From Acidimicrobiales bacterium (GTDB lineage Bacteria > Actinomycetota > Acidimicrobiia > Acidimicrobiales > JAKAVM01): DNA of 39,687 nucleotides. The first letter of the stretch is position 1. Every line of letters starts with the position of its first letter. The position numbers and the translations under genes are program-made. This document shows positions 1 to 7,814 of this stretch, piece after piece. A model generated the notes under the pieces. The model did no database searches. It was not told where the DNA came from and was given only the letters and a program-made list of their open reading frames with translations. Location of the stretch: contig DAIDIS010000065.1 in the NCBI GenBank assembly GCA_027451785.1, positions 1 to 39,687 on the forward strand. The letters are read 5' to 3'.

Positions 1-1260
1 AGCCCAGGCGTTGCCGGAACATACAGGATTTTGATTTTCGGGCCGATTCTCTCAGCGGCGGTAATCGGGGATGTCGGTTTCATCGCAGGTATTTGGCTGC
101 TATCGATGCTTGCCTGCGGCTATGTTGACTTTCATCAAAGCCACTCGGTATGGGCGATCTTCTGGTCGCTCACCATCAATGGCACGGTCTGGGCATCAAT
201 TGCCATAGCGGTTCACACCGCAATCGACTGGCTGGTGGGATGGATGAAGATCACGCAGTCTGTCGCTAGGGTCGCAGCAAAAGTTGCAGTAGCCGACTCC
301 TGGCCAGACGGTATCGCCAATTGCCTTGACAAGATCTGCGACACGTTCGGAGCTTCAGCCGCCATCGTTCTTACTGCAACCTTCAGAGAGCGCCTGAAGG
401 CAGTGGCAGCATTCCCGGAAAGGGACGTCATAGATGAATCGCTGGAGGAAGCCCTTGAAAACACTCTGGCGGAAGCGGAAATCTCTTGGGCTCAGCTCTA
501 CTCTGTTGCCCGCCAGGCCCTCGACTCCAAGAAGCCGAAGTCGGCAAACTCGATTGTGATCCTTCCCGTGACGGAGGCGTCCGGACTGGAAGTCGCCATT
601 GCGTTGTTTCCTCATGGAGGTAGCGCGTCCGCCGTCTACAAGGCCTTCGAGGCCGGGGCGAACGGAGGCAAGGACTCGATCCCGACCCATAGCTACTGGT
701 ATCGCTCGGCGGCTACAACCATAAGCGGACTGGTAGCCGGCATCGCCGAGCGGGCAACGCTGCTCCAAGAACTCAAGAACCAGGCAATGACCGATTCGCT
801 TACTGGCCTTGCAAACAGACGCCTGCTCTTCGACGTTCTCGACCGCGACCTTGACCGGGAGAGCCGCGGCGGAGGTCCTCTAAGCGTTGCCATGATCGAC
901 CTCGACAATTTCAAAGTGCTGAATGACCGTCTCGGCCATGCGGCAGGAGACGAAATGCTCCGCTCATTCGCCGAGTTACTAATCGCCTCGATACGTGGCC
1001 AGGATCTCGCCGCTCGCTACGGGGGTGAGGAATTCTGTCTGATCCTCCCGGGCACCGACATAACGGGAGCTGAGGAGCTGGTGAGGAAAATCCACCAAGC
1101 CGGCCCGGTCCGTGACGGTAACGGAAACACGTTGACCTTCTCGTCTGGAGTGGCTCAATGGAACGGCTCCGAAGGGGTCGACTCCATCCTTTTCAGGGCC
1201 GACCAAGCGCTCTACTCGGCCAAAAAAGCGGGACGAAATCGGCTGGCCGTTGCAAAGTAA
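1..1260 (+). CDS. Membrane-anchored GGDEF diguanylate cyclase (5' partial)
   Basis: Makes cyclic di-GMP from two GTP. The frame is open to base 1, and the first visible part is hydrophobic (two probable membrane helices, bases 31-240), so the true start lies before the window; TTG at 31 is only the first internal start codon. A soluble region resembling a degenerate GAF-type sensor follows (about bases 290-740), then a short helical linker and the GGDEF domain (about 785-1255). The active-site motif is GGEEF. An RxxD inhibitory site (RGQD) lies five residues before it, so a catalytically competent, product-inhibited enzyme is expected. The next gene starts 225 bp downstream; no strong terminator is visible. 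The sensed signal cannot be read from the sequence. Confidence 0.88.
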   Translation, partial: SPGVAGTYRILIFGPILSAAVIGDVGFIAGIWLLSMLACGYVDFHQSHSVWAIFWSLTINGTVWASIAIAVHTAIDWLVGWMKITQSVARVAAKVAVADSWPDGIANCLDKICDTFGASAAIVLTATFRERLKAVAAFPERDVIDESLEEALENTLAEAEISWAQLYSVARQALDSKKPKSANSIVILPVTEASGLEVAIALFPHGGSASAVYKAFEAGANGGKDSIPTHSYWYRSAATTISGLVAGIAERATLLQELKNQAMTDSLTGLANRRLLFDVLDRDLDRESRGGGPLSVAMIDLDNFKVLNDRLGHAAGDEMLRSFAELLIASIRGQDLAARYGGEEFCLILPGTDITGAEELVRKIHQAGPVRDGNGNTLTFSSGVAQWNGSEGVDSILFRADQALYSAKKAGRNRLAVAK

Positions 1261-1386
1261 TTTTCCCTCGGGGTCACGGATCGAACCCGCAACAAGTTCC
1301 AAATCGTATCAGACTTAGTTACTATTCCCGCCGTTACTGACAGTATCGCCTAAAATTGCCTTTACAGACGCGCTTTTGTACCACTT

Positions 1387-1400
1387 ACGGAAATATCCGT
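1387..1400. promoter_or_regulatory. Small dyad upstream of the MerR-type gene
   Basis: ACGGA-AATA-TCCGT is a perfect 5-bp inverted repeat about 85 bp before the MerR-type start. MerR proteins bind dyads near their own promoters, so this is a possible autoregulatory operator. No convincing -35/-10 pair could be placed around it. Confidence 0.25.
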
Positions 1401-1485
1401 GCCATCATTGGTGTAACGGTTGGCGCCTGGGTGACGAGCACAGTGATCAGTGAATCGCCTATCTGCGTCATGCTCCGGGAATTGA

Positions 1486-2595
1486 ATGGTTATTGAAATG
1501 ACTGAGACTTTGGGAACTGAATACGGGGTCTTGGGGGGAACGTCAACGGAAGAAGTTCCCGTCGAGCTGACAATTGACGAACTTTCGGCAGAGACCGGCG
1601 TCTCTTCCCGAACCATTCGCTTTTATCAGTCGAAGGGTGCCTTACCCAGCCCTAAGCGCAAGGGCCGTATAGCCGTTTACAGCCAAGATCACGTCGACAG
1701 ATTGAAGGCAATCGTCGTCCTGCAGGACAAGGGCTTGAGGCTCGACGCAATCTGCAACATGTTGAATAACCCCAGGTTCCGGGTAGAGGACCTCGACGAA
1801 TGGCTGGGAGTCGGCGAACGACTACGTGAGTGGTGGGTGAACGACCACCCGATCTTCCTTACTCATGCAGAGTTGGTCGGCCGTCTGGGCCGTCTGGTCA
1901 ACCTGTACGAGATCAATAACCCAGATGCGGTGCTCGCTGCATCGCCTGGCAGGTACCTGAAGGACGAGCTGTCGCTCGATGCCATAGAGTCGGAGATCGT
2001 CGAGGAAATGGAGCGCCTGGGCGTTATCCACCAGGATCGGTCGCAATCGAACGGCGAAGGCGAGCCCGATACGTCTGAGGACGACAAGTTCTTCAAAACA
2101 AAGTTGCCAGTACCAAGTTCCGAGGCAGCCCAGAGACTGGCGAACAGGAGATACTACGTTCGTTCGCCTGGGTTGTTGGCCTCAGCAGCCGGCCTTCACG
2201 AGGCTGGATTGCCTTGGTTGACGATTAGAGGTTCGTACGAGATCCTGAGCAAGGCATTGGAGGATGCCTCGCGCGAGCTTTTGGTCTTTTTCCTGAGTCA
2301 GTTCGCTTCCGATCCAGCAGAAGGAAGGGAAAATCGACCCGACTTCGAGACGATCAAGAACTTGAGCATTGAGTCGGTCAGACTGATCTTCGCGAGGGAG
2401 ATGAACAACCGGCTTCGCGAGTTCGTGGCTGCGGGAGGATCTGTATCGGGAGTGATGAAGGACGGCGCCGATATTGAAGACGCTGTTGCTGAAGGCGCCG
2501 ACCGGGACGGATCAGCCCCCGAAGAGTCGGAGGGCACGCTGGCCGAGCGTGCGGAGGCACCCAATAAGGCAGCAGCTGGGGACTCGCTGATTTAG
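1486..2595 (+). CDS. MerR-family transcriptional regulator with long C-terminal region
   Basis: Residues 27-95 form a MerR-type winged helix-turn-helix: the segment reading TGVSSRTIRFYQSKGALPSP is the recognition-helix and wing hallmark, followed by a YSQDHVDRLKAI segment. At 369 aa it is far longer than a classical MerR (about 130 aa). The rest is helical, with a segment at about 210-310 and an acidic, Ala/Glu-rich tail, and shows no metal-binding cysteines, so a metal sensor is unlikely. ATG 1486 was chosen; ATG 1498 is an alternative. The stop lies 3 bp before the argJ-like gene, so the three genes to 4944 should be one transcript. The effector may be related to the acyl-amino-acid chemistry of its neighbours (inference). 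Confidence 0.8.
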   Translation: MVIEMTETLGTEYGVLGGTSTEEVPVELTIDELSAETGVSSRTIRFYQSKGALPSPKRKGRIAVYSQDHVDRLKAIVVLQDKGLRLDAICNMLNNPRFRVEDLDEWLGVGERLREWWVNDHPIFLTHAELVGRLGRLVNLYEINNPDAVLAASPGRYLKDELSLDAIESEIVEEMERLGVIHQDRSQSNGEGEPDTSEDDKFFKTKLPVPSSEAAQRLANRRYYVRSPGLLASAAGLHEAGLPWLTIRGSYEILSKALEDASRELLVFFLSQFASDPAEGRENRPDFETIKNLSIESVRLIFAREMNNRLREFVAAGGSVSGVMKDGADIEDAVAEGADRDGSAPEESEGTLAERAEAPNKAAAGDSLI

Positions 2596-2598
2596 TAG

Positions 2599-3792
2599 AT
2601 GGCCGAAGACAACCGAAATTTCCCCCAAGGGTTCGAAAGTTACGTCGCCAATGCGGGTATCAAGGACGACACCGACGATTTCTCAATCGTTGTATCCACA
2701 GTTCCATCCATCTCAGTCGGCGTGTTCACCCAAAGCCGCTTCGCCGGTCCTTCGGTGCTCATCTCCAAGGAACGATCGTCAAAGGGTCTGCTTCGTGGAG
2801 TCGTAACCACCTCCAAGAACGCGAATGTAGCGACGGGCGCCAAGGGCACTGAGGACGCCCTCAAGATAACCGAGATCGCCGGAGCGATCAGCAGGATCAA
2901 CCCGGAAGACCTCGCAATTGCATCGACGGGTGTCATCGGCAGGAATCTGCCCATGGACCGAATCGAGGGATTACTCAACGCCGGGCGGCCGAGCAGCAAT
3001 ATCCGGAAGAGCAATCCTGCGGACTTCCATTCGGTGGCAAAGGCGATGATGACAACGGATACGGTCGAAAAGATCGCCACGTCAACCGGCCGGAATTTGG
3101 ACGGCGCCGAATTTAGTGTGACGGGTATTGCAAAAGGCGTGGGCATGATTGAGCCGAACATGGCCACGATGCTCGCCTATTTTTTTACGGATGCGGCTAT
3201 CGAGCACCAGTACCTGAGTGAGATTTTCAAACGGGTGATCGCTCGCACTCTGAACTGCGTTTCCATAGATGGAGACACGTCGACATCCGACACTTCGCTT
3301 GTTTTTGCCAACGGCTTGGCCGGGCAAGTGGAACCTGGCGCCTTGGAGCAGGAACTGGAAGCCGTTGCACTGGCATTAACCAAAGCAATCGCCCGCGACG
3401 GCGAAGGCGCAACCAAACTGCTGGAAGTCACCGTGGATTGTGCCAGAGACTACGACCAAGCCAAAAAGGTCGCAAAGCTCATCGTCAACTCACCCCTTGT
3501 AAAGGCTGCAGTCAATGGAGCCGACCCCAACTGGGGAAGAGTCGCCATGGCGATCGGCAAGGCAGAAGACGAGAAGGACATAACGCCCGAAACTACGACC
3601 ATAAGGTTCGGAAATATCGAGACCTACCCGGCGGTCATCGATGACGCTGACCTCGCTCGCCTTTCGAGCATGATGCAAGACGATCATGTGCTCATACACG
3701 TAAGCTTGGGTACAGGTAACTCCGGTGCAACAGTTTGGGGATGCGATCTTTCCGATGGCTACGTCAGGATTAATGCCGACTACACAACATAG
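2599..3792 (+). CDS. argJ: ArgJ-family ornithine/glutamate N-acetyltransferase, ORF6/OAT2-like
   Basis: ArgJ-fold N-terminal-nucleophile enzyme that moves acetyl groups between N-acetylornithine and glutamate. The self-cleavage/active-site block GVGMIEPNMATMLAYFFTDA lies at about residues 178-197, with the nucleophilic Thr in ATML; DTSTSDTSLVFANG and DPNWGRVAMAIGK are also family hallmarks. Several stretches (RFAGPSVL, KNANVATG, STGVIGR, GCDLSDGYVR near the C-terminus) match what I recall of the clavulanate-cluster ORF6/OAT2 group better than housekeeping ArgJ, which has NSGNANA where this has TSKNANV. No other arginine genes are nearby. It sits between a MerR-type regulator and an M20D amidohydrolase with 3-bp gaps on both sides. 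A role outside arginine synthesis is possible. Confidence 0.88.
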   Translation: MAEDNRNFPQGFESYVANAGIKDDTDDFSIVVSTVPSISVGVFTQSRFAGPSVLISKERSSKGLLRGVVTTSKNANVATGAKGTEDALKITEIAGAISRINPEDLAIASTGVIGRNLPMDRIEGLLNAGRPSSNIRKSNPADFHSVAKAMMTTDTVEKIATSTGRNLDGAEFSVTGIAKGVGMIEPNMATMLAYFFTDAAIEHQYLSEIFKRVIARTLNCVSIDGDTSTSDTSLVFANGLAGQVEPGALEQELEAVALALTKAIARDGEGATKLLEVTVDCARDYDQAKKVAKLIVNSPLVKAAVNGADPNWGRVAMAIGKAEDEKDITPETTTIRFGNIETYPAVIDDADLARLSSMMQDDHVLIHVSLGTGNSGATVWGCDLSDGYVRINADYTT

Positions 3793-3795
3793 GCC

Positions 3796-4944
3796 ATGAG
3801 CACTACACGTAGCGGGATCGACTCTTCAGAGCGTTTGAAAGAGGCGTCGCAGGAGTCGATCGAGGCAATGGCGTCTGGGCTCTTTGCACTGAGTAGGGAC
3901 ATTCATTCCAACCCTGAGCTCTCGTTCGAGGAATACCAAGCCTCGGAATGGACAGCCAGTATGTTGGGATCGTTGGGCATGGATGTCGAGACCGGCGTCT
4001 GCGACCTGCCCACCGCCTTTGTGGCAACCGCAGGATCCGGCCCGTTGGTCATTTCGGTTTGCGCGGAATACGACGCTCTGCCGGGCGTGGGTCACGCTTG
4101 CGGACACAACGTAATCGCGGCCAGTGCCGTCGGTGCGGCAGCGGGACTGGTGCCATTGCTGGACGAGATCGGCGTCACATTGAAGGTGATGGGCACCCCA
4201 GCAGAGGAAGGCGGCGGCGGGAAGATATTGATGATGGAGAGAGGCGCTTTCGACGGAGTCCACGCGTCGATGATGGTCCACCCCGCTCCTCACAACTCAC
4301 CCCAGATGGAGTGTCTTGCCGTCTCCCACATCCAGGCCAGGTATCAAGGCCGTGCTTCTCATGCTTCCGGTGCACCCGAACTTGGGATCAACGCGGCAGA
4401 CGCACTCACAGTCGCGCAGGTCTCGATAGGGCTGCTGCGCCAGCACATACCCCTTTCGTCCAGGGTTCACGGAATCATCACCAAGGGAGGTGATGCCGCC
4501 AACATCGTCCCTGAGGTCGCAGAAGGCGAGTTTTTCGTCCGGGCAAAGACCCTGGCCGAGCTGAGCAAGCTTAACCCCCGCATTCATAGGTGCTTCGAAG
4601 CAGGAGCTCTCGCAACCGGATGCGAACTCACGATCACCGAACTCTCACCCGACTATTCAGAGTTCCGAACTGACCAGCAATTGCTGGACGTCTACCTATC
4701 CAACGCAAAGCGGCTTGGAAGAGCAGACTCTCCCGCCACTCCGACGCCGATGTCTACAGACATGGCCAACGTTTCCCTGTCTATTCCGTCGTTGCATCCT
4801 CTTCTTGCAATTGACTCAGGACCTTACGTGAATCACCAAGCCGGGTTCGCAAAAGCAGCTATATCACCATCGGCAGATAGGGCGCTGCTGGACGGCTCGA
4901 TCGCAATGGCGTGGACGACCATCGATCTTGGTCTTGGACAATAG
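3796..4944 (+). CDS. M20D-family amidohydrolase (AbgB/N-acyl amino acid hydrolase-like)
   Basis: Zinc or manganese peptidase-fold enzyme that cleaves amide bonds of N-acyl or aminobenzoyl amino acids. Family motifs in order: HSNPELSFEE near residue 36, YDALPGVGHACGHN (Cys and His metal ligands) around 91-104, GTPAEEGGGGK (catalytic and ligand Glu) around 134-144, MMVHPAPH (ligand His) and a C-terminal VNHQAGF (ligand His). All expected ligands are present, so it should be active. Length is normal for M20D without extra domains. It starts 3 bp after the argJ-like stop and is the last gene of the operon, followed by a hairpin terminator. Pairing an acetyl-transferring enzyme with a deacylase suggests shared N-acyl amino acid metabolism; the substrate is unknown. 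Confidence 0.85.
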   Translation: MSTTRSGIDSSERLKEASQESIEAMASGLFALSRDIHSNPELSFEEYQASEWTASMLGSLGMDVETGVCDLPTAFVATAGSGPLVISVCAEYDALPGVGHACGHNVIAASAVGAAAGLVPLLDEIGVTLKVMGTPAEEGGGGKILMMERGAFDGVHASMMVHPAPHNSPQMECLAVSHIQARYQGRASHASGAPELGINAADALTVAQVSIGLLRQHIPLSSRVHGIITKGGDAANIVPEVAEGEFFVRAKTLAELSKLNPRIHRCFEAGALATGCELTITELSPDYSEFRTDQQLLDVYLSNAKRLGRADSPATPTPMSTDMANVSLSIPSLHPLLAIDSGPYVNHQAGFAKAAISPSADRALLDGSIAMAWTTIDLGLGQ

Positions 4945-5077
4945 AGGCTTTCCAAGCGAAGGCCCCTTGCGACATCCGAAAGCAGGCATGCTTTCAGGCC
5001 AGTCATTGAGATCATTCCGGCGCATCCAATTGAATCCCGGTGTTCCATACACGGCTCTCGACTAGCCGTGGCCTAAA

Positions 5078-5107
5078 AAGAGGAGTGGCCTTTCGGCCAC
5101 CCCTCTT
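5078..5107. terminator. Hairpin terminator between convergent genes
   Basis: A 13-bp stem with one mismatch (AAGAGGAGTGGCC, loop TTTC, GGCCACCCCTCTT) sits between the amidohydrolase (+) and the IPT-domain gene (-). On the minus strand it is followed by CTTTTAGG, so it best serves the minus gene, but it can also end the plus operon. Confidence 0.75.
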
Positions 5108-5179
5108 CATCATCTGTCCGATCCGTTACGCCTGCAGCAGCGAGTCAGTCGGAAGATTGTCGCACTTGAGCCGTTCCAG

Positions 5180-6940
5180 CTAAGAGCCCGTGCCTCCCTT
5201 TGTCGCCCCTTGCGGAATCACGAAGGCGATCATGATCCCCATCACTCCCTGGTCGGAGGAACCTGCGTCCGCGTTGTTGTCGTAGACAGCGTGGATGGAA
5301 ACTTGGTCTCCCGAGTTCAAAGTCGCAATGGGCGGTCCTCCCAGGATTCCTCCTCCACACTCGACCATGGAGTCGATCACTTCAGCTCCAATCGGCATCG
5401 ACTGCATGCCCTGCATTCCGGACATGCTGGGAGCAGCCGTATAGCTCGCGACCGAGTTGCAAAGCAACAGGTTGTTCTGGGTGTTGTCCACCGCGTACTC
5501 GTTGATACCGCCGTCATGTACGTGCCCGGCAATTCCGATCAACTGACCCGGGACGTTCACGTTCCAGGTGTAGTTCAAGACGTTGTAGCCGGAATTCGGC
5601 AGGTTGACCTCAGACGTACCGCACTGGTCAACGTCGAGCCAAACAGGCCGCAATGGAGTGAGCGCAGCAGAAGCGGGCACCCAGGTTGCGGTGAGTGAGA
5701 TATCCACGTTTATCGCTTGCGGGTTCATGTTCATCAGCATGTAGATCATCGACCAACTGTCGCTGGCTCCGATGTAGTAGCCGAAACCTGGAGGCAGGAT
5801 CATCTTGGTGCGCTCGTCACCGGAAGCGAAGAAGCGCTCACCGTTTACCCCTAGGAAGTTCCAAATCGCACTTGGGCATGTCGCATCCGTGTGCCCATTA
5901 TCCAGGAAGACCACGTGATGGAACCATGCTCCTGACCCGAGTGTTGCATCCTGTCCGTTGGTGTAGGTCATGTTTGCCTGGAGCGAAGTTAGGTAACAGT
6001 TGTGGCATGGAACCGCCAGGTTGGTCATGGGGTTGTTCCAGTCTTGACCCATTGCTGACGACGTTGCAGCCGGGATGCTTATCGGGCCATAGGACTCGGT
6101 GACCTGGGTGCCCTGAGGCGTGAAGCTCCCCAGACCTGCAGTCGGGTCAGCTCCAGCAACCGCGATTATGTTCTGGTTGGCCGTGGTCCCCGGCACCGAC
6201 TTCGGGTCGATCGAACAATCCGGGCCGACTGTTGCGCAATTGCTCACCAACGGGGTCCCCGGACCATAGTAGGACGGACCACTGGGAGTGGTGTAGGTAA
6301 AAGAGTCAGCCGATGAAGCGACCGACGTCCCGCCCGGTGTAGTGACCGTCACGTCGACGGTTCCGCTCCCGGCAGGGCTCGTCGCCATCACAGATGTAGG
6401 ACTCATAACCATAACGCTGGAGCCGGCTGAAGCTCCAAAGTTGACGCCCGTAACGCCGGAGAGGTTGGTTCCGGTAATCGTGACCGAAGTGCCACCGTCA
6501 CTCGGCCCGCTGTTAGGCGCAACCGCTGACACAGTCGGAACATTTGAACCGCCGCCTCCGCCGCCTCCGCCGGTGGTCGGCCCTGGATATTGGAAAGTCG
6601 CCATCGTGGAGTTCGAGGACGTACCGGCAGAAGTGGTTACCGTCACCGGCACCTTGCCCGACGGACCAGACGGCGCGAACGTGATCACCATTCCAAATAG
6701 GGAGAAATAGAAGCTGGCCGGCGTAGTGCCGAAATCAACGCCGGTTACACCCATCAGGCCGGACCCGTGAATGAAGACGAGAGAACCGGCACTTCCCGAA
6801 GAAGGGGATACCGAGGTCACGGTTGGGCTCATAGCTGCCGAGGCAACTGAAGGCGAAACCAAGGAAATCGAGCCAAAAAGCAAAATTGGCAATGCTGATG
6901 CGGCCATGGCCGAAACCAGAAGCCTGGGCGTTCTTCTCAT
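5180..6940 (-). CDS. Secreted IPT/TIG-domain protein with PHM/DBH-like copper-binding region
   Basis: 586 aa from ATG 6940, which has a GAGGTG Shine-Dalgarno sequence; upstream GTG 6967 is less likely. A signal peptide ends near residue 36 (ASA-A). Two IPT/TIG immunoglobulin-like domains follow (about 38-118 and 134-217), joined by a run of eight glycines. The C-terminal 350 residues contain, in order and spacing, elements of copper type II ascorbate-dependent monooxygenases: WFHHVVFLDNG (His341-His342), a GFGYYIG...MLMNMNP segment, GHVHDGG (His473, His475), GDQVSIHAVYDNN and GVMGIMIAFV (Met567 or Met570). The position expected to carry the third histidine of the first copper site reads Met. 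A methionine-rich stretch (506-515) looks metal-binding. The copper role is inferred from motifs only; an extracellular binding protein without catalysis is an alternative. Confidence 0.75.
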   Translation of the reverse strand: MRRTPRLLVSAMAASALPILLFGSISLVSPSVASAAMSPTVTSVSPSSGSAGSLVFIHGSGLMGVTGVDFGTTPASFYFSLFGMVITFAPSGPSGKVPVTVTTSAGTSSNSTMATFQYPGPTTGGGGGGGGSNVPTVSAVAPNSGPSDGGTSVTITGTNLSGVTGVNFGASAGSSVMVMSPTSVMATSPAGSGTVDVTVTTPGGTSVASSADSFTYTTPSGPSYYGPGTPLVSNCATVGPDCSIDPKSVPGTTANQNIIAVAGADPTAGLGSFTPQGTQVTESYGPISIPAATSSAMGQDWNNPMTNLAVPCHNCYLTSLQANMTYTNGQDATLGSGAWFHHVVFLDNGHTDATCPSAIWNFLGVNGERFFASGDERTKMILPPGFGYYIGASDSWSMIYMLMNMNPQAINVDISLTATWVPASAALTPLRPVWLDVDQCGTSEVNLPNSGYNVLNYTWNVNVPGQLIGIAGHVHDGGINEYAVDNTQNNLLLCNSVASYTAAPSMSGMQGMQSMPIGAEVIDSMVECGGGILGGPPIATLNSGDQVSIHAVYDNNADAGSSDQGVMGIMIAFVIPQGATKGGTGS

Positions 6941-7002
6941 ACACACCTCGCTAGTCATTCGCAGCACCTGCGACCTGTACCTGTTTTCCGTTGCCGCAAG
7001 CT

Positions 7003-7043
7003 ATTGACTATCGCTCAATTAACCTAATTGAGCTAAGCTCAAT
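7003..7043. promoter_or_regulatory. Operator-like array of ATTGA(GC) half-sites
   Basis: Three copies of the half-site ATTGAGC occur in alternating orientation, at 7014-7020, 7027-7033 and 7037-7043. They form GCTCAATT-AACCT-AATTGAGC and ATTGAGCT-A-AGCTCAAT, both perfect dyads. An ATTGA/TCAAT pair (7003-7007 with 7015-7019) extends the array. It lies 63-103 bp upstream of the IPT-domain gene on the minus strand, as expected for a repressor or activator site of that gene. Confidence 0.55.
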
Positions 7044-7181
7044 AGAATCAAAAAGATCCCTTCGCCCAAACCCCCAACCCGTGACCTCTGACTCAACCCA
7101 CGACATGTCACGCGGTTACGCTGCATCTTTTCGCTTATTTACCCTTGCGACAATCCCCACTTGGGTCAGGAGCCTAACATA

Positions 7182-7209
7182 TTGACTAGAAGTGTCAAGC
7201 AAGTATTTA
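7182..7209 (+). promoter_or_regulatory. Possible sigma-70 promoter for the small membrane protein gene
   Basis: TTGACT at 7182-7187, a 16-bp spacer, then TATTTA at 7204-7209. The -35 box is also one arm of a TTGAC-N7-GTCAA dyad (7182-7198), a typical place for a repressor. The gene starts at 7354, giving a leader of roughly 135 nt that contains the hairpin at 7267-7297. Confidence 0.4.
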
Positions 7210-7244
7210 GGAAATTAAGAAAGCATTTTAGTTCCTGAATACTT
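7201..7244. repeat. 13-bp inverted repeat with 18-nt loop
   Basis: AAGTATTTAGGAA (7201-7213) pairs with TTCCTGAATACTT (7232-7244); one position is a G-U pair. The AT-rich hairpin overlaps the suspected -10 box. It may be an operator or an RNA structure; nothing coding overlaps it. Confidence 0.6.
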
Positions 7245-7266
7245 CCTATAGAACGGTGCGCGAGCT

Positions 7267-7297
7267 GACGGCTTGGCCTTTCGGGCTCAAAGCCGTC
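7267..7297 (+). other. Leader hairpin upstream of the small membrane protein gene
   Basis: GACGGCTT (7267-7274) pairs perfectly with AAGCCGTC (7290-7297), with a further short GC pairing inside. No T-run follows, so it is not a clear terminator. It lies 57 nt before the start of the gene at 7354 and may be a structured 5' leader. Confidence 0.45.
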
Positions 7298-7353
7298 CGA
7301 GACAAGATCATGCGGATAGAGTTGATCCATACAAACTTCGGCAGGACGGAGCC

Positions 7354-7617
7354 ATGGATAACTTCAATCAGTCCCAACGGATAGTTCTCATTGTTGGAAT
7401 TGGTATGGCCATCGCCATTTTCGGCTTCTGGGTAACAAATCTCACTCCCGGTGCTCCCGGACCGGTCGCCTACGCCCCGCTCACCAGAGCACCTTTCGGC
7501 CCATCCCTTCCTGGCGGACTTCATCCGTGGGTACAAATGGTGGTTTGGATGATCCTGATCATCGCTTGGGTGGCAATTGCCCTCAGAATCCTCCGAGATA
7601 AAGCCGCCGCGGAATGA
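7354..7617 (+). CDS. Small membrane protein of unknown function
   Basis: 87 aa from ATG 7354, which has AGGACGGA just upstream; an earlier in-frame start at 7273 would add a non-hydrophobic segment and lacks a ribosome site. Two membrane helices are clear (about residues 10-27 and 62-80), separated by a Pro/Gly-rich loop of about 35 residues; the protein ends in a short basic tail. No family was recognised. It stands alone between the IPT-domain gene and the tRNA-Thr gene, and is preceded by an unusually structured 350-bp region. The long minus-strand frame over it overlaps the tRNA and is not a gene. Confidence 0.6.
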   Translation: MDNFNQSQRIVLIVGIGMAIAIFGFWVTNLTPGAPGPVAYAPLTRAPFGPSLPGGLHPWVQMVVWMILIIAWVAIALRILRDKAAAE

Positions 7618-7706
7618 GGCCCAGCTTGCTCGACTACCCCTCGTAACCGACACGCCAACCCGCACCGACACGTAAGCCAAGGCCGTCCCCCCAGGAGACC
7701 AACGAG

Positions 7707-7778
7707 AGCCCGAGGTCGGGATTGAACCGACGACCTGCTCATTACGAGTGAGCTGCTCTACCACTGAGCTACCCGGGC
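7707..7778 (-). tRNA. tRNA-Thr (anticodon CGU)
   Basis: A full cloverleaf folds on the minus strand: 7-bp acceptor stem (one G-U pair), D arm with AGTGGTA, anticodon stem GCTCA/TGAGC with loop CTCGTAA (anticodon CGT, reads ACG), and T arm with TTCAATC. Length is 72 nt and CCA is not encoded. It lies just beyond the 3' end of the holB transcript. Confidence 0.95.
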
Positions 7779-7814
7779 GCGGACCTCAACTTTACTTCCT
7801 GTCCACCGGCAAGG

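Noticed and set aside
7246..7764. 172-codon minus-strand frame
   Set aside because: It overlaps the tRNA-Thr gene and the small membrane protein gene, and has no domain.
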